Assembly: GCA_029948255.1 (NCBI GenBank)
Contig: JALIZF010001700.1
Span: forward strand, 248,001-312,000
Direction of reading: 5' to 3'
Length of the DNA stretch: 64,000 bases
DNA from: Telmatactis stephensoni
Lineage: Eukaryota > Cnidaria > Anthozoa > Actiniaria > Isophelliidae
Below, piece by piece: positions 1 to 37,724 of this stretch. Each line of letters starts with the position of its first letter. Position 1 is the stretch's first letter. The notes beneath the pieces are model-generated. The model ran no database searches. It was given only the letters and a program-made list of their open reading frames with translations, and was not told where the DNA came from. The position numbers and the translations under genes were made by a program.

Positions 1-1716
1 TCCTATGGAATCGTTTTGTGGGAAATATTCACTCTTGGTGAGTCTCATAAAAAGTAAAACCATCAATCTAGTAATGTTCTTATTCGCGACGAATCTACAG
101 ACTGTCTATAACGCCTATATTCGTTCGCTTTAACTGTGTATAACATTCTTCTATATTTTATAGGAGATTCACCGTACCCTAAATACAAAGGCAAAGACAT
201 ACCCAGACTCCTTCAAAGAGGGTACAGGATGCCAAAACCTGGTCACCTTTCGAATACCCTGTAAGACGTTATTCTTTTCTTCCTCTATGTTTTAGCACGT
301 GGATAAGCTCCGAAACGACCGAAAGACGTATTGGAGTGTCCTAAATGTGCTAATAGAGTGATTTAGCAAGCACGACGCGACGTTAAAGAGGACGCCGCGT
401 GCGCTGACGAATTTTGTTCGAAATGACCGTTGACGTCGCCGACTTCAAGAACAGGACGTGAAAACAAGTGAAACGTTGTCACGATGGTCACGCAACTAAC
501 GAATGTGATAAATTCGTCATCTAACGTCCTGTTTTGGCGTCCGTCGCGTTTGCTAAATCACTCTAATACGGGCTAAGCCAGATGCTAACTCACTGGTCTC
601 GTAAATGTATGCCCCTGCTCAACCGACATTACGTCGTTACCATTCTAAAGCCGGGTCCAAAGCAAGGTTTACATCTTTATCAAAAGATATTGGAATCATG
701 TATAGTTTAGTTCACATTGTATAGCTTACTTAGTGACCCTCTAGGAAGGCGAAAAGACGGGGAAGCTATCAGCTTTACTCACTTCTTGTATTTCTTCGTT
801 ATCAGTGGACAATGACAATTATAGTAGTCATGCAGCCAATAAGCAAATGAAGGATATTACGAAAGTATTGCAAACATGATTTTGAATTGTTTATAATAAA
901 GTAATGGCGTTATCATGGATAGCATCACGTATTTTCTATCTTTTTTTTTTTCATCCAGGTATTCGTTGATGTTACAGTGCTGGGAAGAAAAACCAGAGGA
1001 CAGACCTTCTTTTAGTTCCATATGTGACAATATCAATACGTTTTACAATGCCACAAAGGTATCAAAAAAAATTATCGAGTGGAGGTCGGAAGCGCTGCTA
1101 ATAAAGTTACTGCGAACTACTTCAAACCCCAAAAAAATTAATTTAAAAAATCGAGCCAAGGAATTCAGAAGCCTCTCGTTATTACGATGATTATTCAGAT
1201 ACATTTTGCGACTGGACCTATACAAGAGACCATAATACTAAGAGAGCAAAACTCGCGGATTTATGTCTGCGCGATGTGCTTGGCGGTTAGGGTTATTTTT
1301 AGTTACAGGACGTTGACGCCATATCGCGTGCAAGGCCCTTAAACAATGAAATTTGAATTTTACAAGGGCGTGGATACTGCGGCAATCAAAATTTTATTGT
1401 TTGCGCGCGATGGCGTTAACTTCCTGTTACTAAAAATAACCCTAAGCGCCAAGCACATCCCGCAGACATCCATATCAGTTGCGCTCTCTCAGTATTATGG
1501 TCTCTTGACCCATAAGATTTTAGGTTAGGAAGGAATTTAAAAAAATATAATGACTTAGTTTCATTGTTTCACGAATCGCGGGATATTTTTTATATGATAC
1601 ACTCAATGAACAGCTTAGTATTTTACAGTATATCTGTATCGTTTCCTTTTCTACAGGACTACATCAACCTAGATACCTTTGATGATGCTCAGTACGTCAA
1701 TTTTGATGCCCTGTGA
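1..1716 (+). CDS. Receptor tyrosine kinase, C-terminal exons (5' part off window)
   Basis: Four exons are visible: 1-37, 164-260, 959-1058 and 1657-1716 (stop 1714-1716), joined by GT-AG introns with compatible phases. They encode the end of a tyrosine kinase C-lobe: SYGIVLWEIFTLG (subdomain IX), GDSPYPKYKGKDIPRLL, then a CWEEKPEDRPSF block (subdomain XI), followed by a short tail. The tail holds two tyrosines in SH2-type contexts, DYINL and QYVNF; YVN is a Grb2-type motif. There is no SAM domain, and the exon structure differs from the Eph genes downstream, so this is a different RTK family (FGFR/PDGFR-like or a cnidarian-expanded RTK). Exon 3 stays open past the donor at 1059, but the phase-0 junction to the YINL/YVNF exon makes splicing there more likely. 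Ligand-binding and N-lobe regions lie off the left edge. Confidence 0.8.
355..564. mobile_element. MITE with terminal inverted repeats in RTK intron
   Basis: The ends are inverted copies: AGAGTGATTTAGCAA at the left and TTGCTAAATCACTCT at the right, with weaker GACGCGACG-like similarity further in. The element is about 210 bp with no ORF. Flanks are TAAT on the left and AATA on the right, so a short AT-rich target duplication is possible. The superfamily is not assigned. Confidence 0.6.
1223..1507. mobile_element. Foldback/MITE element in last RTK intron
   Basis: Two long inverted arms of about 100 bp each (1223-1335 and 1395-1507) face one another. They start with CAAGAGACCATAATACT and share the block GATGTGCTTGGCG(G/C)TTAGGG. 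A spacer of about 60 bp separates them. The small ORF at 1346-1528 lies mostly inside this element and is not considered a gene. Confidence 0.7.
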
Positions 1717-2052
1717 AGAACTCTAATGACTTTGCAAGAGAACAGTTTGGAGAACGAATGGTCATTTTGTAGACCATTTTCGGCTACTTTTTGTAGTACT
1801 TTTGAATACTATAGCATCCAAAGGCATCTCCCCTTCCCCTCTTTCTCCCCCCCCCCCCTACCCCTCCCCCTCCCCCTGACGCCCTGGATCCCCGAAGATG
1901 ATACAATAGCTGCAATTATACTATTAGTTGTAATATAAACGCGTGCTGTTATTGGTTGACTGGCGAGTGTGCAAAAATGCAATAGACAGCACACTGACCT
2001 GGTCTATTGCCGTGCATAGAATTCCCCGAGACATTTACATTCATCTTTTCAA

Positions 2053-2163
2053 ATTATGAACCGGGCTGGCCCGGTTAAGCGACCGGGCTGATTGCTTCTG
2101 TTTCACTTTCCCTTGGGGTCACAAAACAAAAGAAGTCAGCTCACTTAACCCGGTTCATATAAT
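2053..2163. mobile_element. Small inverted-repeat element
   Basis: The left end ATTATGAACCGGG and the right end CCCGGTTCATATAAT are inverted copies, with GGTTAAG / CTTAACC continuing the pairing. About 110 bp with no coding potential; MITE-like. Confidence 0.5.
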
Positions 2164-2399
2164 AGAGCCCTTACTGAGATAGGATGCTTAATGCTGGCCG
2201 GACTTCATGTGTCAGATTTAAATTTACATTACGATTTTTAGTCTCTTTAAGTTCTTAAATCACTGATAGCTGTCAATTCAGATTGACAAGCAGGGAATCG
2301 CAAAAAATATATATATAAATTTTAGTAGCAATTTCAAAGCTTTTTAAATTAATTTTCTCTTCCGACGAATTGTAAAATTATATGAATATCATCATTTTT

Positions 2400-2405
2400 A
2401 ATAAA
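2400..2405 (+). promoter_or_regulatory. Candidate polyadenylation signal of the RTK gene
   Basis: AATAAA lies about 685 bp downstream of the RTK stop codon. It is the first canonical hexamer noticed there. It is a short motif in AT-rich DNA, so this is only a candidate. Confidence 0.25.
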
Positions 2406-4215
2406 GACTTAAGCAAATTTTTTTTTTTATAATCACAGAATGCTTGTCGACTGGAAAAATATATCTGATTTATTACTGGCCTAGGCAAGCCTCCTTCTTC
2501 CCGCTTCCTTTTTCCGTATAATGTTTCCGCTCCCTCCCTTCCCTGCCTTCTTTTTTTTTCTCTCTTCCCCTCCCCCTCCACACCCCTTTTCTCCTTGTAT
2601 CCCTTACCCTCCAGAACTTTGTTTGTTTATTACCCAATCATCACGAAATGTTTAGACTCACGCTGAGTTGGCTTACCGTATTACCTGTATACGCCGTAGC
2701 AGTATTGTCCACCTCCAGTCCATATGACAGCATAAAATGAAGCAATGTTGGTGCCGCTAAAGGTTTCTGCTGGATAAGAATAGTATGTTTAATAATCCAT
2801 AAAATCTCTAAGATCGATTAAAAGGTACGTATCATGAAATGAATATTTCAGTGTTGTTACACAGGAATATCCTGTGAATATCTCGCCTCAGCTTGCGCGC
2901 TGAATTTCATTTCCAATCCCCATCAGCTCATTGATTTATTTGCAACGACTCAACAAGAAAATAAAGACTTTGGAAAGAGTAACTAAAAGCTAGTGATCAG
3001 TCACATGATCTAGTTTTCCTAAACGAAACGTACTTGCAATTGTCTTAACCTTGTACAATAATGTTAATCTCTCACTTGGTTAAACTTTGTAGCCTTTGAA
3101 CGCCAGAACTGAAATGCTTCCTGGCAATATAAGAAATATTTTCTGATTTTATTAACGGGCGTTCATAATTCATTTATGCAGACTATGATGATCTCATTGA
3201 GTTTCGCTAAGAATTATTTTCATGCGTTTTCCTGTGTGTAAAAGCGAAACTAAAACAACGTGATGTGATTTCGTAAGCATTATTTTAAGCGCTGACAGAT
3301 CACGTCATCAATCGTTTTTGCACCACTGCTCAAATTTAAACGTCAATCTTGTATATTTCCACCATTTTTTTTTAAGTCATCAGTTAGTTGTCTAGAGTTT
3401 CAAAGTTGTTTCAAAAAGGTCTACTATCTAGAAGGGACTATACCCACCGTATACCGTGTACACTAGCCAAACTCGCATTGTTATTTTGATTAACAAAGGA
3501 CGACCTCCAGGACTCACACAAGAGGCAACATGTTGTAACATGCAGCCGAGTGTACATCCTAAAGTCGGGTAGTCGACTTAGGTACACTGTGTTCTCAGGG
3601 GCGTACAGGGGGTTTGCCTGATGCGTGTTCAAGCATTTTCATTTCTCGAAAACGAAAAAATATAATCTCGCGATTCGTGAAAAACATTTACAGTTACGTG
3701 ACGCGCGAGGAAAGCCGAAATATTTGTTCGAGATTCGTGATGTCGTTTTCTAATTCAGCGTGAAGCACTTTTTTCCAGAAGATGAGATTGTAATTCAAAT
3801 TATCTCAGTCCTACGTTTTTTAAATTTGATTCAAATCACGGAGTAATGAAAACATAATTATGCAGGTTTTGTATAATAATTACCTATTTACGGGAGAATA
3901 TCAAACGCTTCTCCGTGATTTGACCTTCCTCCCCACACCCCTTCCCCTATACGATGTCACTGTGTAATTAGCATAGAAAACCAACAAGGGCTTAGTAAGA
4001 GAAAAAATGTCTCTTGAAAAAACGTACAGATGTACGGATGGATGGATAATTGGATGGATAAATGAATAGATAAATGAATAGATGAATAAGCATTATGGTT
4101 TTTACATGCTTCGTCCCCTCCACTGACTCCCCTCCCCCTCCCCCCTCTCATCTAGTTTTACCATTTAATTTTTTTCATAATTCTCTCTTCAATCCGTAGT
4201 CAAAACGCGACGGCA

Positions 4216-14761
<10,546 letters not shown>

Positions 14762-14795
14762 TCAGGATGAGAAAGCTTCACTGATTCTGTCATAT

Positions 14796-15230
14796 TACTG
14801 GACAACTCTATAATACGGACACCTCCATATTACGGACGCCTATTTTATTTAGCAGAAGCCAACATACTCACGCCACCATATAAAGTGCAATTCTTTTCGC
14901 CTCAACAGCTGTAGTCTCACACGAAATGACACTTATATGCAACACTATCACCTCCTCACCCGTTCATTGATGGACGCTAATTTTGTCACTTTACGATTCC
15001 ATATTCAGTCAATAATTATGTAGAACAGAAAAAAGACAAAGCTGCGTAGGTGCTTTACTAACGACAGTGGAATCCCTCACATTACTGACACCTCTATAAT
15101 ATGGACACTGACCTCCATATCATGAGTGGACTGACCACTATAATACGGACATTGACCTCCATATTGTGATTCTTGGACACCTCTCTAATACGGACACTGA
15201 TCTCCATAATACTTAGACCTCCCGATATTT
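14796..15230. repeat. Imperfect direct repeats (CTATAATACGGACA family) 3' of Eph copy 1
   Basis: The phrase 'CTCTATAATACGGACA(C/T)...ACCTCCATAT' recurs with changes at about 14808, 15092, 15138 and 15186. Spacing is irregular at tens of bases. It begins 35-50 bp after the Eph copy 1 stop codon, so it may be in the 3' UTR. No ORF. Confidence 0.55.
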
Positions 15231-15463
15231 CGTAACCTCAAGATACTGACATCTGTGGCCGCAATGGCTTTAGCTCCATACGACTTTATCATTGATAATT
15301 ATTTTCAAGGGACACCTCAGTCTTCATTATCATTGATGGACGCTTGTCTCCTGTTCCTCCCGCATTCATTCAGTGCAAACAGTAAAAACGTACAAACAGG
15401 ATGGCCAGGCTGATACGTGCTCTAAAGACAGCTCGCGTTATTTTGACATAACCTTGGAATTTC

Positions 15464-15754
15464 TTTACTGCGGTTTTCGATATTCTATGAACAATGACAA
15501 TCAAACACCCGGCAACCGCCAATTGACGTTTTTTTACTTCCGTTAAAGCTAAAATTTAAAAATACCAACAAATACTAGATCCATTTTAAATTGTCTAGAG
15601 ATCGCATTTGGTCTTTCAGCAGACTTTTAGTAATCTTTAAGGTAATTTTTTTGATTTTTTGGATTTGTTGTTGTTGTTGTTGTTGTTGTTATTTTTTGGA
15701 TTGACGGAAGCCATTTGGATGCCAGAGTTCGCAGAATATCTAAAACCGCAGTAA
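15464..15754. mobile_element. MITE family 'TTTACTGCGGTTTTCG', copy 1
   Basis: The left end TTTACTGCGGTTTTCGATATTCT is inverted at the right as AGAATATCTAAAACCGCAGTAA. About 290 bp. The same termini bound 18649-18951, so the two are copies of one family; this one is more diverged. A (TTG)n tract lies near 15664-15690. Confidence 0.7.
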
Positions 15755-18648
15755 GTGTATCGATCTGCTCATATCGTTTCTTATCATTGCTTTTGGATTG
15801 AAAATGCATTGACGCTCTAAGAACCGAGTTTTACGAGTTTGTCGTCGTGACTGGAATTTTCAGAAAGCTACATTAATCAAGATGATTTTCACCTTAACGT
15901 TTTCAATACTGATCTTTCTATAACAACTATTGATTACGATTCTGTAAAAATTAAAGAAAACGCCCTCGGCTACATGCAAATATGTTACTGAAGGCTTACT
16001 GAGATTTCATTGCAATTTCAGTTATAGATTTCAAACTGATTATTTTGGAATTCATCATAAGTTGAATTGTAATTTAAGCATTATTATATGTTGATGAGAT
16101 GTTTTTTAGCATACTGATGGCCCTTCTTCACGAGCAACTTTTCTATGATAATTTTTTATGACAATTTGATTTTCCCTGTTTGTCCGTACATGAGCAAATT
16201 TGCTTATGAAATTTCGTCAAATTTTCTTATCACCGAGATTCATCAGTCGAAAGCTTGTCATAAAAATTGTTTTTCCCGTGCGGAAGAGCCTTAAGCTCGA
16301 CCAAGTATTCAAAATTCTTACATGCGGAAACTATGATGCACTGATGATACAGCTGATTTCAAACACCTGAAGTTCCCTTTCATGGTTCCGGCCATTAGTA
16401 GAACAAATCCCTAATTCATTTAGTAATACCCAAGATTTTAGTCAATCGAGAGGGCTTTTAAAATATTAGAAGCATAAGTGCACTCAGACTTTCAGACAAG
16501 GAAATAAAGGAACATATAACGAAACAGATGATGAGCTGACACCATGAGTCAAACCACATGCAGGGCTGATGCGGCATGGCAGGGTTCAGGCACCTGGACA
16601 AAACAGTTCGCCGAACCGCTAAAATAATGCTTTTAAACACCGTATCGTTTCATAGCATTTTAAAAGCACGCAAGAGATGTGTCATCAGGATATCTAAAAT
16701 ATTTTCAGTAAATTTGGATTGAAATCTTTTCGGCGTATTCCAGTGTCATGCACTCGATTGCGTGACATTCATCAATAGCGTGACCATCTCAACTTAGTTC
16801 CGGCTGCTGATAATATGACGTCTCTTGAGCTACAAACTGATAAATCAACATGGGCAGTCGTCGATTGAGGGTATAACAGAAAATGATCGATTTTCCTGGT
16901 TTCTAAGGTAGGTATCAAACAATTTAGAATCATTTGAATGTTCTTTTTACGCCTACAGTTCGAAAGCATCGCCTCCAAGTTCTTTGGTGCGATGAATATT
17001 TGGCGGCGATGTTTGTAACAAGTTATGTAAATTGCCAAAAAGAAGTCAAAATAAGCACGTTTGCTTCAATGAAATTCATTAAATACTACATTATACAAGA
17101 TATTTAAAGACTTAATACATCATTGGTGACTAGATGAATATTATCAAGCTCATACAAAACGAATCAAAGATGAAATACTTAATACAAGTGAACATGCGAT
17201 CAGGTCATTCATCTGTGTCGTTCAAGCTACCGAATCTTGTCTTCTTTATACTCATATAATTAATTGACAGATTTTCAATACATAAAAAAGCCAATTTAGG
17301 GAGTGTTATTTTTAATGTTGCAACATAACAGATCAACATAAGAAAAGAAGAGTAATCTTACTTAGGAATTCAATTTATGCTTGGATAGTAAATTATGACA
17401 AATATTCGAAAAAAAGTGTACCAGTAGAAATTATTGCAGCATTAATAAATATTTTTCATAATCTCTAAATATATCAATCAAATGAGAAATCGTATTTTTA
17501 GTCACTGATTTCATCCTGTCGTTAAAGCTTCTTTCAGGACTAAAATTTCTCACTTTAGTTTAATATTTAACTCATTGCAGATTACAAGTGTCATCAATAT
17601 AGTACATGTGTTTAAAAGGGGATTTGTTAGGTTAGGGACCGACTATGTGACTTCTTGCTAGTAACTGGGTGATTTTGTTCGTGTACGATATTTTTTGCTG
17701 GACTCATTTTGTGCGTATTTTTAAATTTAGAATTGCAAAATGTGTATTTCATCTTTCGACTCTAGGACTTTTTTCCTGATAATTTCGTTGCATTTCAAAG
17801 CAATACCATCTGATTACAGTGGCCGAGATGGGCCAAAATTAAAACGAAAATCAATTGACAAAAGCGAAAATGCAAAAGTCGAAATGACAAATTGCAAAAC
17901 TCAGATTCAAAGCTCCCAGGCGTCCCTCGTCAGATTGTTAAAGGAGACTAGTAACTAAATACGCAATAATGATTAATCATTAAAATCCATCACTTTCGTC
18001 CCCTCACTTCCAACACGTGTAATTCTGTGAACTTGGAAATAAGTATGGCATAAATCAACGGCGACAAATGTTTGGAGAAAATCTATTTTCTTATCAATTT
18101 TGAAAATTTATTGTCCTGAATAGAATGCAATGCAATGCAATACAATGCAATGCAATGCAATTTATATAGCGCTTATTCAGGTGTGTTCTAAGCGCTAGGA
18201 GATTAAATGAGATTATAATAACAATCTACAAACAAAAACCTATAATCGGAAATTTAATAGAATGCAAGATCAGAGGTGATAATACAAGACTTTTATTATG
18301 AAAATGGAAAAAAAATTGGGAAAAAAAGGTAGGCCATGCCGGCGGTGGGCCATAGAGTAGGTTTCGTAGTTACCCAATAAATTGAAACAATCTAATAAAT
18401 ACAGAAATCGCTTAGCATTTTTATTGTTCTTATTTTCAACATGGAAGTTAAAATCACCAGAAATAAGAAGTCCCCCAGAGGACGTGACTAAACGTTCCAA
18501 GAGAGAGGAAAAGTCATCTATAAAGAATTGATGATGTGTTAGGCCTCTTTTTTGTTGAGGGCGGACGATAGACGATAACAATACGATAGATGCAGGAACT
18601 CGAGTGAAGTAATAATTCCATAAATTCAAAAGAAGTAAAGGTAGCTGA

Positions 18649-18951
18649 TTTACTGCGGTTTTCGGTATTCTGCGAACTCTGACTTTCAAACGCCAACTCG
18701 GCTATAATGATTTGCGTTTTTGCTTCTGTCAATCAAAAGTAAAAATCACTAATACGAAGAACTATTAATACCAAAATGATAGTATAGCTAATATATACTC
18801 TCTAAAGATCATATTTGGTCATTTGGTAAGATTTTAGCAAATTTTAGTATTGATTTTTCGATGTTTTGTTGAGGTGGGCGGAAGCGAATAACCAAATTTC
18901 AACGGACTGTTTGAAGGTCAGAGTTCGCAGAATACCGAAAACCGCAGTAAA
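18649..18951. mobile_element. MITE family 'TTTACTGCGGTTTTCG', copy 2 (inside LINE)
   Basis: Terminal inverted repeats of about 43 bp match almost perfectly: the left starts TTTACTGCGGTTTTCGGTAT, and the right is its reverse complement ending at 18951. 303 bp. It separates two endonuclease-domain segments of the surrounding LINE remnant, so it inserted after the LINE. Confidence 0.8.
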
Positions 18952-19223
18952 ATGTTCAATTTTTCAAGTCTCTTTTATAAATAACTTCCAACACCACCAA
19001 CAGTACGACCACTACGGGAAACGTGTAAAAATAGATGCATCACGAATAACAAAGTCAGAAATCGCGTTTTCTTTCAACCAAGTCTCATTTAACGCAAGAA
19101 TATCAACATCCTTCTCGACAACTAATCTTTAATGTGCATAGTGTTATTATTAATTGGCCTGGCATTCGAGACAGACTAAGTTTTTAAAACGAGTTATCCT
19201 TAGGGGATGTTGAATTAGAAGGA

Positions 19224-19345
19224 GCAAGGATGGCACAGTTGGTTAGCGCGCGGCCTTCGGTGCGAGAGGTCCCGAGTTCGATTCCCAGTGATCTCACATC
19301 CTTGTCACAAGGTTTCAACTTCTTTCCTTTCCGTGTAGCTTTAAG

Positions 19346-19377
<32 letters not shown>

Positions 19378-19492
19378 TGGAGAGAGGGGGTAGAATGAGC
19401 GCATCGTCGGCTTCCTGGGAGACCAGCTTCTAGCTTTGCTTCTAGCTGAAGGAACTTCCGACGTTAAATATAGTGCTTTACTTCTTTTTTAC
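19224..19492 (+). mobile_element. tRNA-derived SINE, copy 1
   Basis: The head reads GCAAGGATGGCACAGTTGGTTAGCGCGCGG (A-box-like), followed by GAGTTCGATTCCC (B-box-like). The body contains TTTCCTTTCCGTGTAGCTTTAA and ends in pyrimidine-rich CTTTACTTCTTTTTTACC. A second copy with the same body lies at 24401-24660. It sits inside the LINE remnant. Confidence 0.8.
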
Positions 19493-19893
19493 CTTTTGAT
19501 AGTGATCTTGTAAAATGACGGTTGTGGACCACAGCATTTACCACAACGTTTACCTCTATAACGAAACATACCCAACTCTTTGTAACTTGGTAAAACATTC
19601 GAAACTCTGGTCACTGTTTGAAAGAATGATTACGACGTAGTTCAAGTAATTCTTAACGGGCATGTAAACCAGCTCTCTAGAGCGCGAAATTTGAATCTCT
19701 TGCGGATCAGTGCATAAATGTTGAAATGGAACAGTTAGGTCAGAATCATTTACAGGACCAGGATTAAAGTGAATATCCTTAAAAATAGTAATATCCATTG
19801 GAGGATCATGTCCAGGAATGTCAAGGGAGTTAATTGTTGATTGGTATTGGTAATTGGTAATTTGTTGGTAATTTGTTGATTTCAATTTAAGCC

Positions 19894-20052
19894 AGTTCAG
19901 AGTTTAAGAATCTTTTCTAATGCGCATGCGATTTTATCCCGAATGTCTCACCTTCTTTCGTTTGATTAAAAACAAAAGGTTTGAACAAAAGAAGGTGAGA
20001 AGTTCGGGATAAAATCGCATGCGCACCGAAAACGATTCTTAAACTCTGAACT
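19894..20052. mobile_element. Foldback element upstream of Eph copy 2
   Basis: Arms AGTTCAGAGTTTAAGAATC (19894) and GATTCTTAAACTCTGAACT (ending 20052) pair. The pairing continues through CGCATGCGATTTTATCCCGAA and CTCACCTTCTTT, with a central loop of about 30 bp. It lies about 350 bp upstream of the Eph copy 2 start codon. Confidence 0.75.
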
Positions 20053-20397
20053 CTCCGTTCTAAGTTTAAACGAGAAGTTGAGAAAATTTCGTTTTCTTGA
20101 CCCGTACTCCCACTCGGCAAACATGTAAAGCAGTGTTTTAAACAGTTTTATCATAGTTTTTAATACTGCATGATGTTTCTACCGTGTTTAGATAAAGTTA
20201 ATCTATCTATCTGGCTTATAGGAATTTGCAAGACTTAAGCCACTTAGGAAACGAACCATCCTTCAGTTCATTCTATCAATGGTTATTGCGTCTCTACAGA
20301 TCAGTTCACTTAACGGTGCATTAAGTACAGCAGTAGTTTCTCTGAGTTTCACCAGTATTGATCTAACTTAACTTATATTTGCAGTGTACACAGTGCT

Positions 20398-35551
<15,154 letters not shown>

Positions 35552-36247
35552 GTAGCAGAACAGCGTGAACGTTTATGGAACCGTACCTTCACGTTACCAC
35601 ACAACCATTTTGGATTCTGGAAATATAGTAGGTTTCCGTATCTTTACATTTTTACTTTCGGCGAGGTTTTGGGTGCGATACCATCGAAAGCACATTGATG
35701 TTCCATATACATAGAAAGGCTACCTTACCAGCTGTGAGCCAGCATGATCAGAATAAGTGGTTCGTGTTTTCGCATGGTTCTCAGATCATCTGCGTTGAAT
35801 CAGTGTGCTGGCCATGACTGATGGCGCAATTGAGATCATATGAAAAAGACAAAGAGCATGCGCATAGAGCATGCGCAATAATACAGGCTGGTACTTTGAG
35901 TCCTTTCAATTTAGAAATTAGTGCTAGAGTTGAGCGACGTGTTGGCAAGGTTTCCAGATCAGAGCTGGTGTTGCAGACGGTAGTGTAGCAGCAACTCGTA
36001 AAATTTGTTGTGACTGAAGAAACAAAAAAATACATTTCGTTGTCTCCTCGTTCTATAGTTTTATAGTGATGGTATCAATCCAACACGATTACACCCGCTG
36101 CAGACCAGCACTGATGAAATCATTTATAAATAGATACATACGTAATGCAGCGGTATTTCTCGTCAGAGCATGCGTATTCATGAGCATATGAATAGAATTT
36201 GACAAAGTAACTAAACCTGCTTCTCACGAAAAAGCTGAAGACAGAAG

Positions 36248-36585
36248 CAACATACGCAGACTCAGTAATGCATTGTTCATTAGCAGTACTTGTCTTTTCA
36301 CTAGTGACATAAGCACAAGCAACATACACAGACTTAGTAATGTACTGCTCATTAGCAGTGCTTGTCCTTTCACTAGTGGCATAAACATAAGCACAAGTAA
36401 CTACACAGACTCAGTAATGTACTGCTCATTAGCGGTGCTTGTCTTTTCACTAGTGACATAAGCACAAGCAACATACACAGACTTAGTAATGTACTGCTCA
36501 TTAGCAGTGCTTGTCTTTTCACTAGTGACATAAACATAAGCACAAGCAACATACACACACTCAGTAATGTACTGCTCATTGTCTT
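36248..36585. repeat. Minisatellite, about 4 copies of 75-90 bp
   Basis: The unit has TCAGTAATGTACTGCTCATT, AGCAGTGCTTGTC, TTTCACTAGTGACATAA and GCACAAGCAACATACACAGA. Copies differ by optional ATAAACATAAGCACAAG extensions. It lies about 700 bp downstream of the Eph copy 2 stop. Confidence 0.85.
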
Positions 36586-36812
36586 CTATCGCGAAATAGA
36601 ACACTGAGCTTTCCTATGTTGCTTCGGTCGCTCGTGAAAACCAGGACTTATGCATAGCGGTCCATAGCAATTCAAGCAAATTGATATAGATAACTTGAGA
36701 AAACTTTGAAAATTAAAGACAATGTTGCTATCCATGCAATACATAGATATTTAGGAATATATGTAAAGAGTAATTATTGTGTAAAACTTGACATATCTTA
36801 TTATATTTCGTT

Positions 36813-36818
36813 AATAAA
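36813..36818 (+). promoter_or_regulatory. Candidate polyadenylation signal of Eph copy 2
   Basis: AATAAA about 1.26 kb after the stop codon, in AT-rich DNA. If used, the minisatellite at 36248-36585 would lie within the 3' UTR. Confidence 0.25.
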
Positions 36819-37724
36819 GAATTCAAGTAACGTAACGAAGAAAATCTAATCAAGAATTAAAGTTAATATATCGACTAGTATAACTTTTGTTTTGATATGT
36901 ATTATATGATATGTTAAATAAATTAAAGACATTATAATTATGCATTGTTTGGGAGATACGTTTTTCCAGTGAAGTGGAACGTTTTCCGGGTCAGTTACGA
37001 ACTGAATAATTGCTTAGAATGCTAAATGAGATACCGGCAGCCGGTTTATATGAGGATGAATAAGGCTTGTTTTCCTGGTTTCTGAAAGTAAGTATTGATC
37101 AGTCTATGTTGATATAATATATATTTACTTTTTACATTACGGAGATATCGCCGGAAAAATTCTTTGATGTGTTTTATCCCACGATAAAAGTTGGTTCTAT
37201 TTGTGGTTAAGTTTATTTATATTAACCAAAGAAGTCACTTACCGCAAAGTCCTTATAAGATGTTTCTCTCTTTAAATATATTTAATTACGACATGTCATC
37301 TTGACAAGTTTCTTTTGCCAATTAATATATTTGGCTGTAAGGACACTTAATTTATAGCAATCGGTGGATGTTATGCTTACTTGAACCAACATCAGCATTT
37401 TAAGTAAATATGTCAATGGCGTAGAGACACAAGTGGAAAACGTCATAATCTTCGCAAAAAAATTAAAAGTATAAGAAAGTAAAACCGTAAACAATAATTG
37501 GATGAGGTTTTGATGATATCAGGAATTATCAAGGTCGAGGTAAGTGGTGTTTGCAAAACCAAATTCAATAATTGTTTTATTATGCATTGTGCATACTTTC
37601 ATACATACATCAACTTTATTTTGACACGATAAGAATTAAAGCTCAGTGCTTATGGGGTCGTGTATCTAACTTCTGTAAATATAGACATATAAAAAATAAA
37701 TTAAGGAATATAAAACGCGCGCGC

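Larger units (their letters stand above)
1717..4215. other. Intergenic: RTK 3' flank and Eph copy 1 5' flank
   Basis: No coding exon was recognised. The stretch holds C-rich low-complexity tracts near 1830-1880 and 2520-2585, a small inverted-repeat element (2053-2163), and GATGGATGGATAAATGAATAGATG-type simple repeats near 4033-4090. Short ORFs here have biased composition and no recognisable domain. Confidence 0.5.
18124..19885 (-). pseudogene. LINE (non-LTR) retrotransposon remnant, minus strand
   Basis: Several minus-strand segments read as one degraded LINE. Near 19750-19800 is a DIHFNPGP motif (LINE ORF2 start-type). Near 19040-19120 an apurinic endonuclease segment contains DILALNETWLKEN. 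At 18600-18290 further endonuclease segments contain VIVYRPPS and LLISGDFNFHVENK, with a frame change near 18550. The reverse transcriptase is absent. After the endonuclease comes a short tail ending, on the minus strand, in GCGCTATATAAATTGCATTGCATTG, a pentanucleotide tail at 18124-18161. The remnant is interrupted by a MITE (18649-18951) and a SINE (19224-19492). The LINE clade (CR1/RTE-like) is not settled. Confidence 0.7.
14762..20397. other. Intergenic between Eph copies 1 and 2
   Basis: No host coding exon was recognised. It holds the CTATAATACGGACA repeats, two MITEs of one family, a LINE remnant, a tRNA-derived SINE and a foldback element, each listed separately. The stretch 15760-18120 shows no recognisable feature: small ORFs there (for example 17740-17958) have no domain or splice support. 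Confidence 0.6.

Noticed and set aside
1346..1528. 60-codon ORF
   Set aside because: It overlaps the inverted-repeat element 1223-1507 and has no homology signal.
18866..19132. Plus-strand ORF with a KVRVRRIPKTAVK start
   Set aside because: It reads the MITE terminal repeat and the antisense of the LINE endonuclease.
19224..19300. tRNA gene
   Set aside because: A- and B-box-like sequence is present, but it is the head of a SINE: the same body follows in the copy at 24401-24660, and no clean cloverleaf was apparent. The same applies to 9600-9649 (minus) and 61831-61905.
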